64,000 nt of DNA from Semisulcospira habei (GCA_036245525.1 BTPG01000005.1:209110111-209174110), one strand, 5' to 3'. Counted from the stretch's first letter, positions 21,601 to 34,229 are shown. Made by a program: numbers and translations. The notes: generated by a model from the sequence alone, not told the origin.

Positions 21601-22124
21601 TGAAAATATTTTTTTTCCAAAAATATTTAATTATCATTCTAACCGTTTGTTAACGTGGTGGAGTTGTAGTCGTAGTATGATAAACACACCAGACGCACGC
21701 ACGTAAGGTTTTTTTTAAAATAAACCTCATTCAGCTGCAATCCGTCAAACGTGGCTTAAGGAATAGACAATACTGGAGTAACAGTTCCAACAATAATTTA
21801 ATTCAGCGATGCGATCAACACACAATACATTTCCAAATGCACTAACACTGATACAAAGTCTCTTCTGCAAATGTCCACACTGCCGACACAAAGTTTCTCT
21901 ACAACGTACACCACACCATTACGCGAGTCTCTCACAATGTACACCCAAAACGGGCCACGTACCTACGATAACTGTGTGTCTCTACAACTGACAAATGTAA
22001 GACAATGTATGAACGTGCTTTCCAAGCGCCCTCTTTATATATACTACCAATTTCCAGAATCATCTACGAAAATCATACAACGCAACCAATCGGAACGAAA
22101 CACGCAACCCAAACTCATAAATAA

Positions 22125-22400
22125 GAAATTTCTGGAATCACTAAAATAGGCTACAAAAACTCGGCTGCTCATTTCAGCTCTAAATCCTAATGTATAATGG
22201 AGTCACATAAAAGTATGGTAGCCCTATCACGACCTTGCATATCCCCTCTAGAAAATTCTCGACCTTTCACAAAACAAAACAAAAGGCTGCTCAATTCACG
22301 CGCACAGAAAAACAAAATGTTGCGAACTGTCGCCAACCACCTGACGTCGCACATACGAGATCACTAGACAGTGCGACCTTTCTAGAACGTTCTGGACTAA
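22125..22400. promoter_or_regulatory. Heat-shock-element-like motifs
   Basis: TTTCTAGAACGTTCTGG near 22380-22396 is a three-unit alternating TTC/GAA array. Two-unit sites occur near 22130 (TTTCTGGAATC) and 22250 (AGAAAATTCT). Motif match only; no adjacent gene is visible. Confidence 0.35.
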
Positions 22401-22589
22401 ACTTAGCGTATCATAACGAAATGAATTCCGCTCTGCGCGACTGAAAGAAAATGTTACTTAAAAAGATACGTGAATCATAACCATGATAGCTCAAATAAAT
22501 ATCGGATCGTTTCCTACGATTAACACATGTATGCTCTCACAGGACAACACAACCACAATCGTAACACCGTTCTAGAGCTACAATGCTGG

Positions 22590-23090
<501 letters not shown>

Positions 23091-23689
23091 ACTTCTTTGC
23101 CAGAATTTCTGCCTCGCACGCCAGATACGTCATATGCATGCTCCGGAATGCGGATCCACGATCCATATTTCTAAGTTGTTCCTGTTTTTAAATAGGAACA
23201 AATAAAAACAACAACAACAACAACAACAACAACAAAAACAAAAAAAGCAAGATGGGATGAACCATAACCCACAAAGTCCCTTCTATATGAGAGCTGTCCT
23301 TGCTGTCAATGGTCTCTACCTTTTGTCTTTGACATGATTCTGATGTCGAATTATCTCCTATTGAAAAGGTCTCGCAGATCTGCCAATGCGTCAGTGAGTT
23401 CTATAAAGGCCGCAGGACATACGCGTCATTGTTTTGTCAAACGTCATTTGTCATGACGTAAGGTTTAGTGTTTACGTAATTTTATATTTTTCGTGATATG
23501 AGTTTCACTTTCGCTTCATACGCATGAGAAAATGGTGACAAAACTAGAACTTCACAGTACAATTTCAGTCTTGCTATAATTTGTGTGAAAGCAGGCTGAC
23601 TTTACCTAGCTACATGATATATTAAGTACACGGGTCACTTGCATGGTCTTCTGAAAGCGCGTCGATGTGTGTGTGCGTGCATGCGCACG

Positions 23690-23875
<186 letters not shown>

Positions 23876-24026
23876 GTCATATTTAGAGTATTATGTCAGT
23901 GTCTGCGTGGTGACGGAGTTGCCTCTTTTACGTCACGGCCACTGTCTTTCTCTAGAAGTGAAGGTTTTTTTTACTGTTTTATTTTTTTCTGAAAAGAATT
24001 AATTTTTACTAAAGAAGTTGAAAGGA

Positions 24027-24500
24027 TACAAAGTTGGCTAACGAACTCATCCAATGTCTTTCTTCAAACTAGCTATATGCAAAGGTTCAAGTAAATATTG
24101 CAAAAATTACGGTCTCTAATCTGTGTCAACCGACTTCCTATAAACGGTTGTTTATGTCTTCAATGAGACATTCAATTACAGTATGCTCGGAGTATCTCTT
24201 AGACACCCACTTAAGAAAGTATTTCGCCAAGTTTCAAGCTGGTGTGTACAGAAATATCGGAGATTCTCTTGTTTACATACATACGCACACACATACGTAC
24301 ATACATACATACGCAGATACGGCGCTTCGCGCCAAATATACGTTCATCTGCGAGGTTAGCGTAACTAGACATGACGTAATTTTTACTTGTTACTTTAATT
24401 GTTAGAGGTTTAGCCTGCCCGCCTTTGACACATGGACATGCTATTAAATTCGCCCTACCGCAACCCGTTCCAAAAAGTCCCTTCTATAAATAGACTTAAA
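24027..24500 (+). repeat. Repeat block R5 copy b
   Basis: Second copy of the block at 22590-23090, with (ACAT)n instead of the long (CA)n; it then continues into AAAAGTCCCTTCTATA, also found near 23270. No coding signal. Confidence 0.5.
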
Positions 24501-24688
24501 AACAAGTCAGAGGTTCACCCAGTTGTGAACCATTAAAGCTGTTAACCGAGGGTTCACGGGGATTGTTTTCACCCTACCTGATTTAACACCAGCTGGAGCG
24601 TGGGCCACATAGTCACTCTTGTATAATTAGGGATAGCCTTTATGACGTTTAGTCTCTTGGCTTGACTTCGCGAACGAAGATTCTATAG

Positions 24689-24836
24689 AAAAGAAGTACC
24701 CAACGGAGAAAGAAACACGCTTAGAAAAGACGGGTACAACACAATTTATTAATATTTCGGGTAAATACCCTTTGTCAAAATAGACAAACAAACAAACATA
24801 GAGATTAGCCGCTACTTATCTTTAATTGTCTGGATT
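24689..24836. mobile_element. 148-bp short retroposon-like insert in LINE-A2, 13-bp duplication
   Basis: Duplication GAAGATTCTATAG at 24676-24688 and 24837-24849. The LINE-A derivative at 49.8 kb shows the empty site. The insert contains CCCAACGGAGAAAGAAACAC, shared with the hairpin at 35252, plus GGGTAAATACCC and an (ACAA)n stretch. Family unknown. Confidence 0.85.
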
Positions 24837-24843
24837 GAAGATT

Positions 24844-25678
24844 CTATAGGGCTTGCCCACGTCGTCTGCAGGCATTTTCGTGGCTGCGGAGGCCAATCCG
24901 GGACAGGCAGGTTCGACCGCAGTGGCTGCAGGGGAAGGTCTGGTCAGGGTTCCGAGTAACGACAACTCTGTTTTTTCTTCTGAGCCGCTTGTCCTTAAGG
25001 TTAGCTCTGCGAGAGTCCTCAAAGGAGACGGCTGCCTTGTGAATGGTGGAGCGCCAGGTGTCACGGTCCGCAGCAAGCGAAGACCACTGGCGGTGGTCGA
25101 TTTGGCAGGCACTACGTGACTTCTTGAGACCGTCTTTGTATCTCTTCTTTGGTGCCCCTCTGTCTCGGTGTCCAGTGGCGAGCTCGCCGAACAGAGTGAT
25201 CTTAGGTAGGCGATGATCCTCCATCCTGGAGACGTGCTCCGCCCAGCGAAGCTGTGTCCGCAGCAGCAAAGCCTCGATGCTCACAGTTTCCGCCTGTTCA
25301 AGGACCTCGACGTTGGTGACATAGTCACTCCAGTGAATGCCCAGGATGGTACGCAGGCAGCGCTGGTGAAAGCGTTCGAGGAGTCGTAGTTGGCTGCGGG
25401 AGAGGGCCCAGGACTCGGAACCGTACAGCAGGGTGGTGAGGACGACAGCTCTGTACACGCTGATCTTGGTGCCTTTTTTCAGCTGTTGATTGTGCCACAC
25501 CCGCTTGAATAGTCGCCCGAAAGCACTGTTCGCTTTTGCCACCCTGTTGTCCAGCTCCTTGTCCAGCTTGGCGTCTGACGTGATGATGCAGCCAAGGTAG
25601 GTAAACTGGTGTACAGACTTCAGTTCGGACTCGCCGATGGTGATGTGGGGAGGGCGATGCTCTTCCTTGGGTGCCGGC
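24844..25678 (-). pseudogene. LINE-A2 C-terminal coding region with C2HC zinc finger
   Basis: Open from PAPKEEHRPPHITIG through LLYGSESWALSRSQ, RWAEHVSRMEDHRLPK and RDRGAPKKRYKDGLK to a terminal FPCSHCGRTCLSRIGLRSHE, followed by a stop. The zinc finger has Cys-x2-Cys, His and Cys. The frame continues upstream to 26118, but that part is unrelated poly-Phe and AT-rich DNA, so the apparent 424-aa ORF is chimeric. Confidence 0.85.
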
Positions 25679-25692
25679 ATATGACGTTTAGT

Positions 25693-26160
25693 GCACGCTA
25701 TCGAACTGGGGGCTGACGAAGAAATCCGTTTCTTTAGAGCAAGCATATCTCTCTCACAGATAAAACATTGTGTCGACACAACTCTTATTCCATTTGACCC
25801 CCCCCCAAAAAAAAAAAAAAAAAACAAAAAAAAACAAAAACAAAAAAAAAACGAAACAAAAAAAAACCAAAGTATTGCTTTATTATTCTTGCTGTCCGAA
25901 ATCAATTCTCGCCGTGTTGGCATGTTTTGTTTCGAAGTGGGTAGAGCTGCATGGTATTTAATTTGTATGAACAGATGCGCCTTGTTTTGCTTGTTTGCGA
26001 ATAATATGACGCCACAGGGAAGAACTACTGTATAATCGCTTGTTTGTCTCGCGGTGAATGATCTCCATTGTAATTGTTGGTAGAATTGCACTTTGTGTGA
26101 TTTTTTTCTGGCCGACAAATTTTATGTATGTTGTATTTATATTGTATGTTGTCATTACAG
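25693..26160. other. AT-rich non-coding DNA upstream of the orphan exon
   Basis: Contains C- and A-rich runs at 25799-25868 and a T-rich stretch before the acceptor TTGTCATTACAG at 26149-26160. No coding signal. Confidence 0.6.
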
Positions 26161-26420
26161 TGAGAGGGACACGTAACGGTGACGTGTGTTTCTTCATGTC
26201 TCCGACGTACAAACGCGAGGTGCTGGTGGTGGCAAACAGCGACTTAAACACGCTGATCCTGCTGGACCACATTCGTGGTTGTCGCACTTTGAGTCGAGTC
26301 CAACTGCCGTCTAAACATCCAGTGCGACTGGCTAAAGACCACCTGGGCAGACTGTTGGTGGCGTGTGGTGGATCCAGGGGCAGCGCTACAATGACAGAGG
26401 TCTTCTTTTTCCCGCACTGA
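26161..26420 (+). CDS. Orphan 3'-terminal exon of a TRIM-like beta-propeller gene (paralogue of the 48.2-kb exon)
   Basis: Acceptor TTGTCATTACAG is followed by two bases completing a codon, then RGTRNGDVCFFMSPTYKREV, LILLDHIRGC, LPSKHPVRLAKDHLGRLLV and TEVFFFPH with a stop at 26418-26420. The 48197-48441 exon has the same phase, similar length and the same order (GDVCFYASPTYRREV, FLDHTHGC, HPARLAKDELFRLWV, TEVLLYT). No upstream exons are recognisable to its left, where transposons fill 26 kb. It is either the last exon of a gene reaching beyond the window or a partial duplicate. The splice signal and frame look intact. Confidence 0.7.
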
Positions 26421-26507
26421 TTTCACCAGAACTATATCGGGCGCGGGTCTGTCAAGGCTCCGATCCACTGACATGCAATGCCGTAGGGTATCAGATGTAA
26501 CCAATGT

Positions 26508-26925
26508 CCACGCCCAGGTCTGCCCAGGGGACTTGGGTGGGGTTAACTACTTTTTGGTTTCCAAGGTCACCCTGGTCATCCCCACAGGGTGGGGTTTTCT
26601 CCTTTATTCGGGGGCATATGTTTCTTGGTCAATTCACTTGTATTTTACAATTTATTTTAGCTCTCCCTAAAGTGTGCGTTGTCTGCAGTCCTCATACTTG
26701 ATGTGGTTGCTAAATGGTCTGATGCACCTAAGCGATGATAAAGTGTGTCTTTACGGTGTGTTGTTTATATATGATTTCCATGTACATATTTTATAATTGT
26801 GTTGTGTTTTTCTAATCATTTATTTGTAAACTAGGTTCGATAAATTAGGATGAAAGTGCAGCGTCTCTAGCATATGTTACGTTTATTTATCATATTAGAC
26901 CAGCTGGAGACAGTATTATTTGTAT
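26508..26925 (+). mobile_element. SINE-1 copy, old and diverged
   Basis: Starts CCCAGGTCTGCCCAGGGG and retains GGTCACCCTGGTCA and CCCCACAGGGTG. The 3' half is broken by about 150 bp of other sequence before TTAGACCAGCTGGAGACA. No target duplication seen. Confidence 0.7.
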
Positions 26926-26929
26926 TACG

Positions 26930-29300
26930 AGTAAGTCGTTGGGTGCGCATTTTGACACCTCCGTGTCGTCGGCGTATTTGTGGAAGTCACACTAATGAGC
27001 AGAAATAACGTCTGACAGAGGCTGGGAGTTTAATGCAAATAAGACAGGTCCCAGGACGGAACCCTGAGGAATTCCGTAAACAAGGGGGCTTGGAGGTGAT
27101 GCTGATACAGTACCATCAAGAATTACAGACTGACACCGATCACTGACATATGATTTAAACCATTCAAGAACAGTTCCTTTCACTCCATATGTAACCTCAA
27201 GCCTTTTGAGGAGAATAGAATGATCAAGCGTGTCGAATGCTGCACTGAGGTCCAAGAGAGGCGAATCTCTCATCTGCCTTTACCAACAAGCCATCAAGGA
27301 CACTCAGTACAGCAGTCTCTGTGCTATGATCCTTCCTGTAGGCAGACTGGTACACTTCTAGAAGACCATTACAAGACAAGTGTTTCTGAAGCTGTCCCAG
27401 GACGACTTTCTCAAGAATCTTTGAAATGAAGGGGAGATTGGAAACTGGTCTATAATTCTTCAGGTTATTTGTATCGAGACCTGGCTTCTTCAAGACAGGC
27501 GTAACTACAGCTTGTTTAAACTGGCCAGGGACTAAACCTGTGGAAAGAGGTGTGTTGACAATGGCAGTTATCACTGGGACAAGTTTAGAAAGACACTGTT
27601 TTGTGAGGGAGGTTGGGATGCAACACTTGGAAGGTGATATAACAATTAGCTAAAAAAATCTCCTTCTCTGTGAGAGGATCAAAATGTGAAAGCATGGGAC
27701 CGTCGTACACAGCAAAAGTAGCTTGTGTGCATGAACGAGAGTCCAGTTCATTACGCAGAAGGCTAATTTTCCGTGAGAAGAAATCAGAAAAACGCTGTGG
27801 CAGTTCCTAACGGAGGATGTCAGATGGGAAGGAAGTGGATTTTGATTTGCCTAAGAGTTCGTTAGTGACTGAGAACAACTGTTTGCTGAAAGACACTGCA
27901 GAGTAAATAATGTCACAGTAAAACTGTCAGCCCTCTCCTTAACGAAGATCTCTTTGAACACAGTGAGTCGGGTCTTCCTCCATCGTCGTTCAGCTCGCCT
28001 CCTCTACCGTCTCGCTTCCCTGACCCCCATCAGACACCCAGGGGGCAGAAGGACGGTCTCTAACACGTTTAGTCACAGCTGGGGCATGTTTGTCAAGGAC
28101 CCGTAGAAGCCCGCTGTTGTAGTCGTTTACGAGACCCTCAAGATCTTGGTCAGGACACTGTTTATTCATGGAGTCTGCCACGGCCTTCACATCAGTCTGA
28201 AGGTCAGTAAGACACACCGCTCTGAGGTTCCTGGAGTTAACAAGCCGTGTAGGAGGTGGAGGCATGGTGAAAGAAAGGCCACAGGTGACAAAAAAGTGGT
28301 CAGACAAATAGGGCACAGTCCTGCGCTCTCTCCAAGAACAGCAGACTGCCCTCACTATGAACCACAACCCAATCTTAGATGTGGCCAGAACGACGAGTGG
28401 GAACATCAACAAGCTGGCGAAGGCCGGTCACCCAGTATAGTTTTCACCTGAGGGCCAGAGTAGTCGTCGCAGTGAAAATTAAAGTCTCCCAGGAAGGAGA
28501 CATCTCATCGGCGATCTGTATAACTTGACAACAGTTCCGGGAATTCCCGAAGGAATGCAAAATTTATCAGTCCAGTTGTTCGTTTTGCTCGTTGGAGACC
28601 TGTACAAGGACACTCACAGAAGTACTGTTCGCTGTCAGTCGCATCTCTACACATTCGAAAGACGTGTAATCCAGGACCCTGAATGACGCAGAACCGGAAA
28701 GGCTGGCCCGTGTAATGAAGGCGATCTCACCACCTCTCGATCCGGTATGGGGAAATAAATGACATTTATAGCTATCGGGGGCCATAGCAACAACGCTAGC
28801 TTCGTCACATTGAGAGTATAGCCACGTTTTCGTCAGCATAAGGACATCAGCATCATTGTCTAAGATCATGACTTTTTGTCATGTATGTCAATAATCTTAG
28901 GACGACATGAGCGAGCATTAAAACACAGCACTTTCAGATCACCATGTTTACGTTGTTTAATCTTTTGTCGATACCGTTTGCGGGGCAAACCAACACCGAT
29001 CTCAAGCATGCGAAGGCGTGAGGTTAAATCTGGGATCAAGCGGGTCGGTGACACTGCGAAGAGTTGAGCGCGCTCGTAATGTAAACGTATATGCGCACTG
29101 CGCTCACCTTGCATCAACTGCTGGTCTCCGCACGATCGGTCATGCTGCACGGGCGTGACGCACGAACGCAATGGCGAAATGTGACTGCTCAGAACTGTCG
29201 ACAACACGGCGCACAGAACCAGCAAACAGAGAGGTGGATACGCACAAAGTGCCCACCAAACGAAAGCGTCCCACATCGTAGAGCAGTAGTCCAAAAATCA
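26930..29300 (-). mobile_element. LINE-D, decayed CR1-like non-LTR retrotransposon
   Basis: Minus strand. Its remnants run from a basic N-terminal linker (29.0 kb) through endonuclease and RT to a YADD motif at about 26970, where a SINE-1 copy adjoins. Several frameshifts. Confidence 0.85.
26940..29070 (-). pseudogene. LINE-D EN-RT remnant
   Basis: Pieces: VLCFNARSCRPK (start of endonuclease), DNDADVLMLTKTWL (Lys where Glu of ETWL is expected), LSDHFFVTC, the linker LDKHAPAVTKRVRDRPSAPW, then RT pieces [68 protein letters not shown] and, in another frame, KYADDTEVS. Order and motifs are CR1-like. Frameshifts between 28567 and 28412, 27990 and 27574, and near 27000 make it dead. Confidence 0.85.
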
Positions 29301-29663
29301 CATCGAAACAAACACAGGAACTTCACAAACAGACGCCGGATAGAGATCAGAGCGTGAGATCACTTCAGCCTAGGCGGCGAACGACTCTTGACCCTACGAT
29401 CAGATAGTATGCAACATAGCGACAAATGCGATCATTCAATGCTGCTTTATTTTTTTTTTTCAGAACAAAAGATCAAAGACGAAGAGGAACGACGTGTTAA
29501 ATGTACATGGACGGTAACAGTTCGTCTGTCTGACAATTATGAGACCGATGTTGAGAAGGATTTTTTTGTTTGCGTTGTTACATCTGTACAGGTGCAGAAA
29601 ATAGACAAAATCGTACCCTTTTCTTTTGTCATCTCATGCAGCCATTTGCTCACCCCCCCCCCA

Positions 29664-29666
<3 letters not shown>

Positions 29667-29751
<85 letters not shown>
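29667..29751. repeat. (CA)n microsatellite
   Basis: About 80 bp of pure (CA)n after a C-run. Confidence 0.97.
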
Positions 29752-29752
<1 letters not shown>

Positions 29753-29934
29753 ACGCAAAATTCTGCACTGTGCAACAAAGTATTCTTTCAACATTGCATG
29801 CTTAAAACATTACATGACGTTTACATGCCAATACGGCATAAGACGAACATTTTATTACGTATGTCTGTGTATTTAGCTCGTGCCGTTCATTTTACTCACA
29901 AACCAGATAGGTCAGGCTAGCGCTGGTAGAACAG

Positions 29935-30030
29935 TACACATACCAAGGGGAATTACTCAGCGCTGGACATACACAAAGTTAGATCCCCTGCCTCCTCCTA
30001 TCGGGCACCCAATCGCAAGCCCACAAAAAA
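29935..30030. repeat. Half copy of the AAGGGGAATT / CACCCAATCG palindromic repeat
   Basis: ATACCAAGGGGAATTACTCA, GCACCCAATCGCAAGCCCAC and AAATACAC match the left half of 34175-34336; the right half is absent. Confidence 0.5.
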
Positions 30031-30796
30031 ATACACAGGTGAAGAAGAAGACGATCATATACATCCCTAAAAAGGATGCATCAGGTCATGCCTTTCACCC
30101 ATGTCTTTTTCTGGAACTTAGGAAGTAGGCAAGGGAAACACACATACACAAACAAGAAGGTGCACTACTATATGTGGTCGAGTAAATACCCTGACTGCCC
30201 ACAGTAGATGCACGAGACAATACACAAAAATGTAACCATACAAATTTTGCCTCGAGTTATAGAATTACCATTGTGCTCTCGACACCATGTCTTAAAATAG
30301 ACACTTGGGAAATACCTGTTTTTCAACTTGCGCATCGCCCGCGACCTTTCCGATAGGCGTTGCACACTTACAGTAATTGGCTTATGGGTGCGTCGATACG
30401 TATTATTGAAAACGGGCTGACTAATTTTTGCTTGATTTTACTGGATATGGAGGGTTTGTCCGAGCGATTATTCTTTTATTTTTTTTTAATAAACTTTTAT
30501 GCGATTTTTTTAAGATTCGGTTTTTGTAGTTATATTACTGACTTGTAAAAAACTGTCATTGTTATATTAATGTTATTAATAATGGTATTAGTACAGGTAC
30601 CATTGTAAGAATAATGGTATTAGTACAGGTACCATTGTAAGTCTTTGTATTGATTATCAGCATCATCAAGATTGACCTAACCTTGTTCAAAATTATAATG
30701 GTTTAGAAATAATGATAACGCACTTTGCACGGAAATTAACGTCGACCAGGATAAAGTCAACGTTTTAATGATTATATCCTGGGGAGCCCAAAAAAA
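30031..30796. other. Non-coding AT-rich DNA
   Basis: No gene seen. Contains a short tandem duplication (about 33 bp, ATGGTATTAGTACAGGTACC, near 30580-30640). Confidence 0.6.
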
Positions 30797-30856
30797 GCGA
30801 GATTTTTGGAATCATCGGAAACACTTGTGTTTCCGATGATTTAAAAAAATCTCGCA
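30797..30856. repeat. Perfect-arm hairpin, 60 bp
   Basis: GCGAGATTTTT...ATCATCGGAAACAC faces its complement around TTGTG. Confidence 0.85.
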
Positions 30857-30929
30857 TTTATTTTGCTCCTCGGTATATATAATTTTATGTACACGTACTA
30901 AACACTTTCATAACTGTATCGTTTGTAAC

Positions 30930-31287
30930 CCCCCACCCGGGTTTGCCCTGGGGGACTTGGGTGTGGTTGCCTACTTTTTAGTTCCCAGGGTCACCCTGGT
31001 CAGCCCAACAGGGTGGGTTTTCCCCTCTATTCTGGGGCATGTGTTTCTGTCTACCCTTGGTTCATTCACCAGTATTTTCCTTTTTTAAACTCTCCCTGCT
31101 GTCTGCGCTGCCTGTAGCTCTTGATATTGGATGTGTGTTACTAAATGGTCTTAGGTTTATTTAGCCTATTAGACCGGCTGGCGACATACATTCAAAATTC
31201 TGTTTAGTTGGTTTTTTTTTGACAAGCAGTGCAGGCACGTCCTGAGAAAGTCTTGTTGCTGTCGGGACGTTAAGCAATGTACAACCA
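30930..31287 (+). mobile_element. SINE-1 copy with 12-bp target-site duplication
   Basis: Duplication ATCGTTTGTAAC at 30918-30929 and 31288-31299. The 358-bp insert begins CCCCCACCCGGGTTTGCC and ends GGACGTTAAGCAATG plus ACAACCA. Confidence 0.92.
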
Positions 31288-31299
31288 ATCGTTTGTAAC

Positions 31300-31795
31300 A
31301 AATTATTGAAAGTTAGCTATGGTGTTTCCGTGTTGACTTATACGAGTGAAACACCGTTTTGTAACTTTGTATTTTTTGAATGGTGCATTTGTTCTGATCA
31401 TGAATCACGTGTCTTGCAAATATTTTAAAAAGTATCAGTAGTACCTGACAAATCTTTCATATTAAAAGTTTACAGGAGCTCCACTGCTTCTCCTACAGCA
31501 CGATAGGGAGCTTAAAAAAAGAAAGAAACAAGGATGGAAATCTACTGCGGTGGCTCATGAGGATATGGCTCTTGCTGACACCACTTTTGTATCCCTGTTT
31601 CGTGTTCTGCTGCTGCCCCCAGTTGCAGAAAACGTTTTCAGACAGTTACTGCCAACCAACTGTCCCTGTGCATTGTAGCGCGTTTTTTTTGCGTGGGACT
31701 AAAAATCGCTGAAAACAAGACATGTAGGACTATGACGGGTGGACTGACTAATGAAAATTACGTGCAACTCGACCCTAGCAGTCTTTGACGTTTAA
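31300..31795. other. Non-coding DNA with a half copy of hairpin family F2
   Basis: GGTGGCTCATGAGGATATGG and CTTGCTGACACCACTTTTG near 31550-31590 are an F2 right half. Nothing else recognised. Confidence 0.5.
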
Positions 31796-31875
31796 TTAAC
31801 TCATTCCAGACGTACCGAATAGGGATACGCGGCTAAAGCCGCGTATCCATATGCCGTACGTCTGGAATGAGTTAA
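31796..31875. mobile_element. T3 palindromic element, TTAA-flanked, 80 bp
   Basis: TTAA, ACTCATTCCAGACGTACCG, GGATACGCGGC facing GCCGCGTATCC, then CGGTACGTCTGGAATGAG-like arm and TTAA. Confidence 0.85.
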
Positions 31876-32549
31876 CAACAACAACACGAAGATATTTTAG
31901 AAATGCAATCTACTAACGCTGGTACCAGTGGCACAGTCTTTTCATGTATGAACTGGGAAAATGTTGTAACTTTTGTTTTTGTTTTATTATGTTATGGATT
32001 TCCAAAGCAGGTAAAAAATACACGTGTTTCGACGAAAACAGTGGGTTAAAAACTCAGGCAAACTTATGATATCGCATGTTTTTTCGGGCTTTTAATCCAC
32101 CGTTCTCGTAGAAATAAGTACAGTTTTGACCACTTCTGATTTCCGAACACCTTTTTAATGCACATTTTTTTATTTGACACATGACAATTTTGGAAATTAC
32201 TTTTTCTGTAGACGTGAGTGATTAGATTAGATGTATATCATGAACGACTTTAAAACGCGAATTTTTCAATGTTGCATTTAATTGTTTTTGTTTTCACAAA
32301 GCAAATACGTCTCGTTACGCTCGTTTTGGTGTTTCATGTTAGGGGATGTTAAAATGACTAAATTATGTCTTAAACATTCCACAGCGATTACCTTTGACGT
32401 CATCAATATCCGTACAACTGTTCTGTGGAGCATTTGTACATAAGACAGCTGAAGGTAGTGTATTATCACTGGAGTTAGTATGAATAACAGTCCGCTCTGA
32501 TTGGCCTTGGTCTACTGTTATGTTGTCAGAAGCACAGGCGCGGGATGGC
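31876..32549. other. Non-coding AT-rich DNA
   Basis: No gene or repeat recognised on either strand. Confidence 0.5.
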
Positions 32550-32631
32550 CGTTGCGTCATTACTCGTAACACGGGTAGTATTAAATGGTACTATTTACTA
32601 CTACCGGTGTTATGAGCAATGACGCAACGAT
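32550..32631. repeat. Hairpin with about 30-bp arms
   Basis: GTTGCGTCATTACTCGTAAC faces GTTATGAGCAATGACGCAAC; the inner arms contain TAGTA/TACTA. Confidence 0.8.
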
Positions 32632-32786
32632 CATGTTAGAGGCATGAAAAGCATAAGATTGGTAATTTTCAGTGTAGCGGTCACTTTTTGAATGCATCAG
32701 ATGAACAAACTCTTTGTCTCTGTCAGTCAATTATTAAGCATGAACAAAATGGTTTGAGAGTGATCCATATTGCAGAAATCTGATTA

Positions 32787-32961
32787 TTAACCCCTTGCCT
32801 GCCAGTGAACGTACTGAAATCTGATCATTCAAAAACCAGACGCACAACCTGTCCAAGGAACATGGATACAAATTGGTCTCAGCAATTGCGGGGGCTCATG
32901 AGGATCTATACCTCTTGCATTTGGGTTGTGTTTACCTTTTCTCGGCAGTGAAGGGGTTTAA
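32787..32961. mobile_element. F2 element (TTAA ends), half hairpin
   Basis: TTAACCCCTTGCCTGCCAGTG at the left, GCAGTGAAGGGGTTTAAA at the right. Inside only the right hairpin arm, GCGGGGGCTCATGAGGATC, remains. Confidence 0.75.
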
Positions 32962-33808
32962 AAAATAATCAAAACCGGAAGTACTGCTCATTGAGTTTTC
33001 TGGATTCGGATTTTATTTCAATCCAGTCAGAACACTTGCTCAGCCCAGGTTTGATCGTCATGTATGAAAGGTAGTCCCCCCCCCCCCCCCTCCCTTAATA
33101 AAGTTGGTAAATTTCAGTGTACATGAAGGCCATATTGAGCGGGTCAAATAAATATTTATGGGCTTCCTTATATGCCTGTTAGGCATTTAGGCTTGGCAGA
33201 AACGATACTACTGACAATGAGAACTGGAAGTTTTGGTTTTAGTGAATTATCTGTATTTAATTGTGGATCATATAAACGTGAAGGAATTAGTTAAAATTTA
33301 GAAACAATTTAAAAATATTATTATTATTATTATTTTTTTAACAGAGATTCTTGTTTAGTTCATGTTTCCTACTAGTTCAAAATCCCGTGTCCTCTGAAAT
33401 CCAAGGGCGATGACCATGACACTTTAATAACTTAAGTGAGTGACAAACTATTTATAAACATTATACGATTTTAAGGTCGTTCAGTGCACGTAATAACGCG
33501 TATATCTTTCAGAATAGCTTCTGGTATCATTCACCGTACGTTATCTAACACATGCACAGTCAGACTTATCTGTTGTATAAGCAGACATTATATTCAGATT
33601 AGCCTATTATATTAGCATATTTTACCTATTACTTTTTGGATTACTATTCGGATTGCGCTAGCGACTAGTACATACTGTCCAGCAGACGATATAATGAAGC
33701 CATCTGGCTTCGCAAATGACGAGAATGTACGCCTTAACCAAGGTCTTCCCTTTAGAAATAAATTGTTCAGAAACATTCTGAGTACTGTGCATATGAAGGT
33801 GAACAATA
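32962..33808. other. Non-coding DNA
   Basis: C-run at 33077-33090, a short ATT repeat at 33320. No coding signal; the ORF at 33612-33872 has no recognisable features. Confidence 0.5.
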
Positions 33809-33888
33809 TTAACGCATTCGAGACGTGCCGCCTCCGGATACGCGGCTTATGCCGCTTATCCGGATGCGGCACGCCTCGAATGAGTTAA
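33809..33888. mobile_element. T3 palindromic element, 80 bp
   Basis: TTAACGCATTCGAGACGTGC, GGATACGCGGCTTATGCCGC, then the complementary arm ending CTCGAATGAGTTAA. Confidence 0.88.
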
Positions 33889-33956
33889 TCGTTTAGATCC
33901 GCGAAAAATTATGGCTTTTGGTCACATCGAACCGTCGCTAAAACACGCGCGGTTTC

Positions 33957-34150
33957 AGGCCTGACGCACTACAGCAGGAGATAGGTCGACCATGATAATT
34001 CAAGGGTACTGCCAGATTAGCTTGGCGCCAAGCTAATCTGGCACTACCCTTGAATTACCATGGTCGATCCATCTCCTGCAACTGGTGCATAGTCATTAGA
34101 TGACGCCTTCAACATTTTGTTAAATATGGCCGTCGGGCTGAATGAGTTAA
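33957..34150. mobile_element. T1 palindromic element (left end decayed)
   Basis: TGACGCACTACAGCAGGAGA, arms GATAATTCAAGGGTA...TTAGCTTGGCGCC meeting head to head with no loop, right end GGGCTGAATGAGTTAA. Confidence 0.88.
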
Positions 34151-34229
34151 GCTATTCTGACACTATACTTAATACACATATCAAGGGGAATTTCTCGGCG
34201 CTGGGCAGACAGACGGTTAGCCCAATCCT

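Larger units (their letters stand above)
24654..25679 (-). mobile_element. LINE-A copy 2, 5'-truncated, with 13-bp target-site duplication
   Basis: Perfect duplication TATGACGTTTAGT at 24641-24653 and 25680-25692. Minus-strand sequence runs from the RT thumb to the 3' end, nearly identical to copy 1. A 148-bp insertion sits in its 3' UTR. The 5' truncation is at 25679. Confidence 0.95.

Noticed and set aside
24844..26118. Apparent 424-aa ORF
   Set aside because: Chimera: only the part up to 25678 is LINE-A; the N-terminal part is AT-rich flanking DNA read by chance across the 5'-truncation point.
29463..29591. Possible exon after a T-rich acceptor (KCTWTVTVRLSDNYETDVEK)
   Set aside because: Acceptor and donor look acceptable, but no family is recognised and no partner exon was found.
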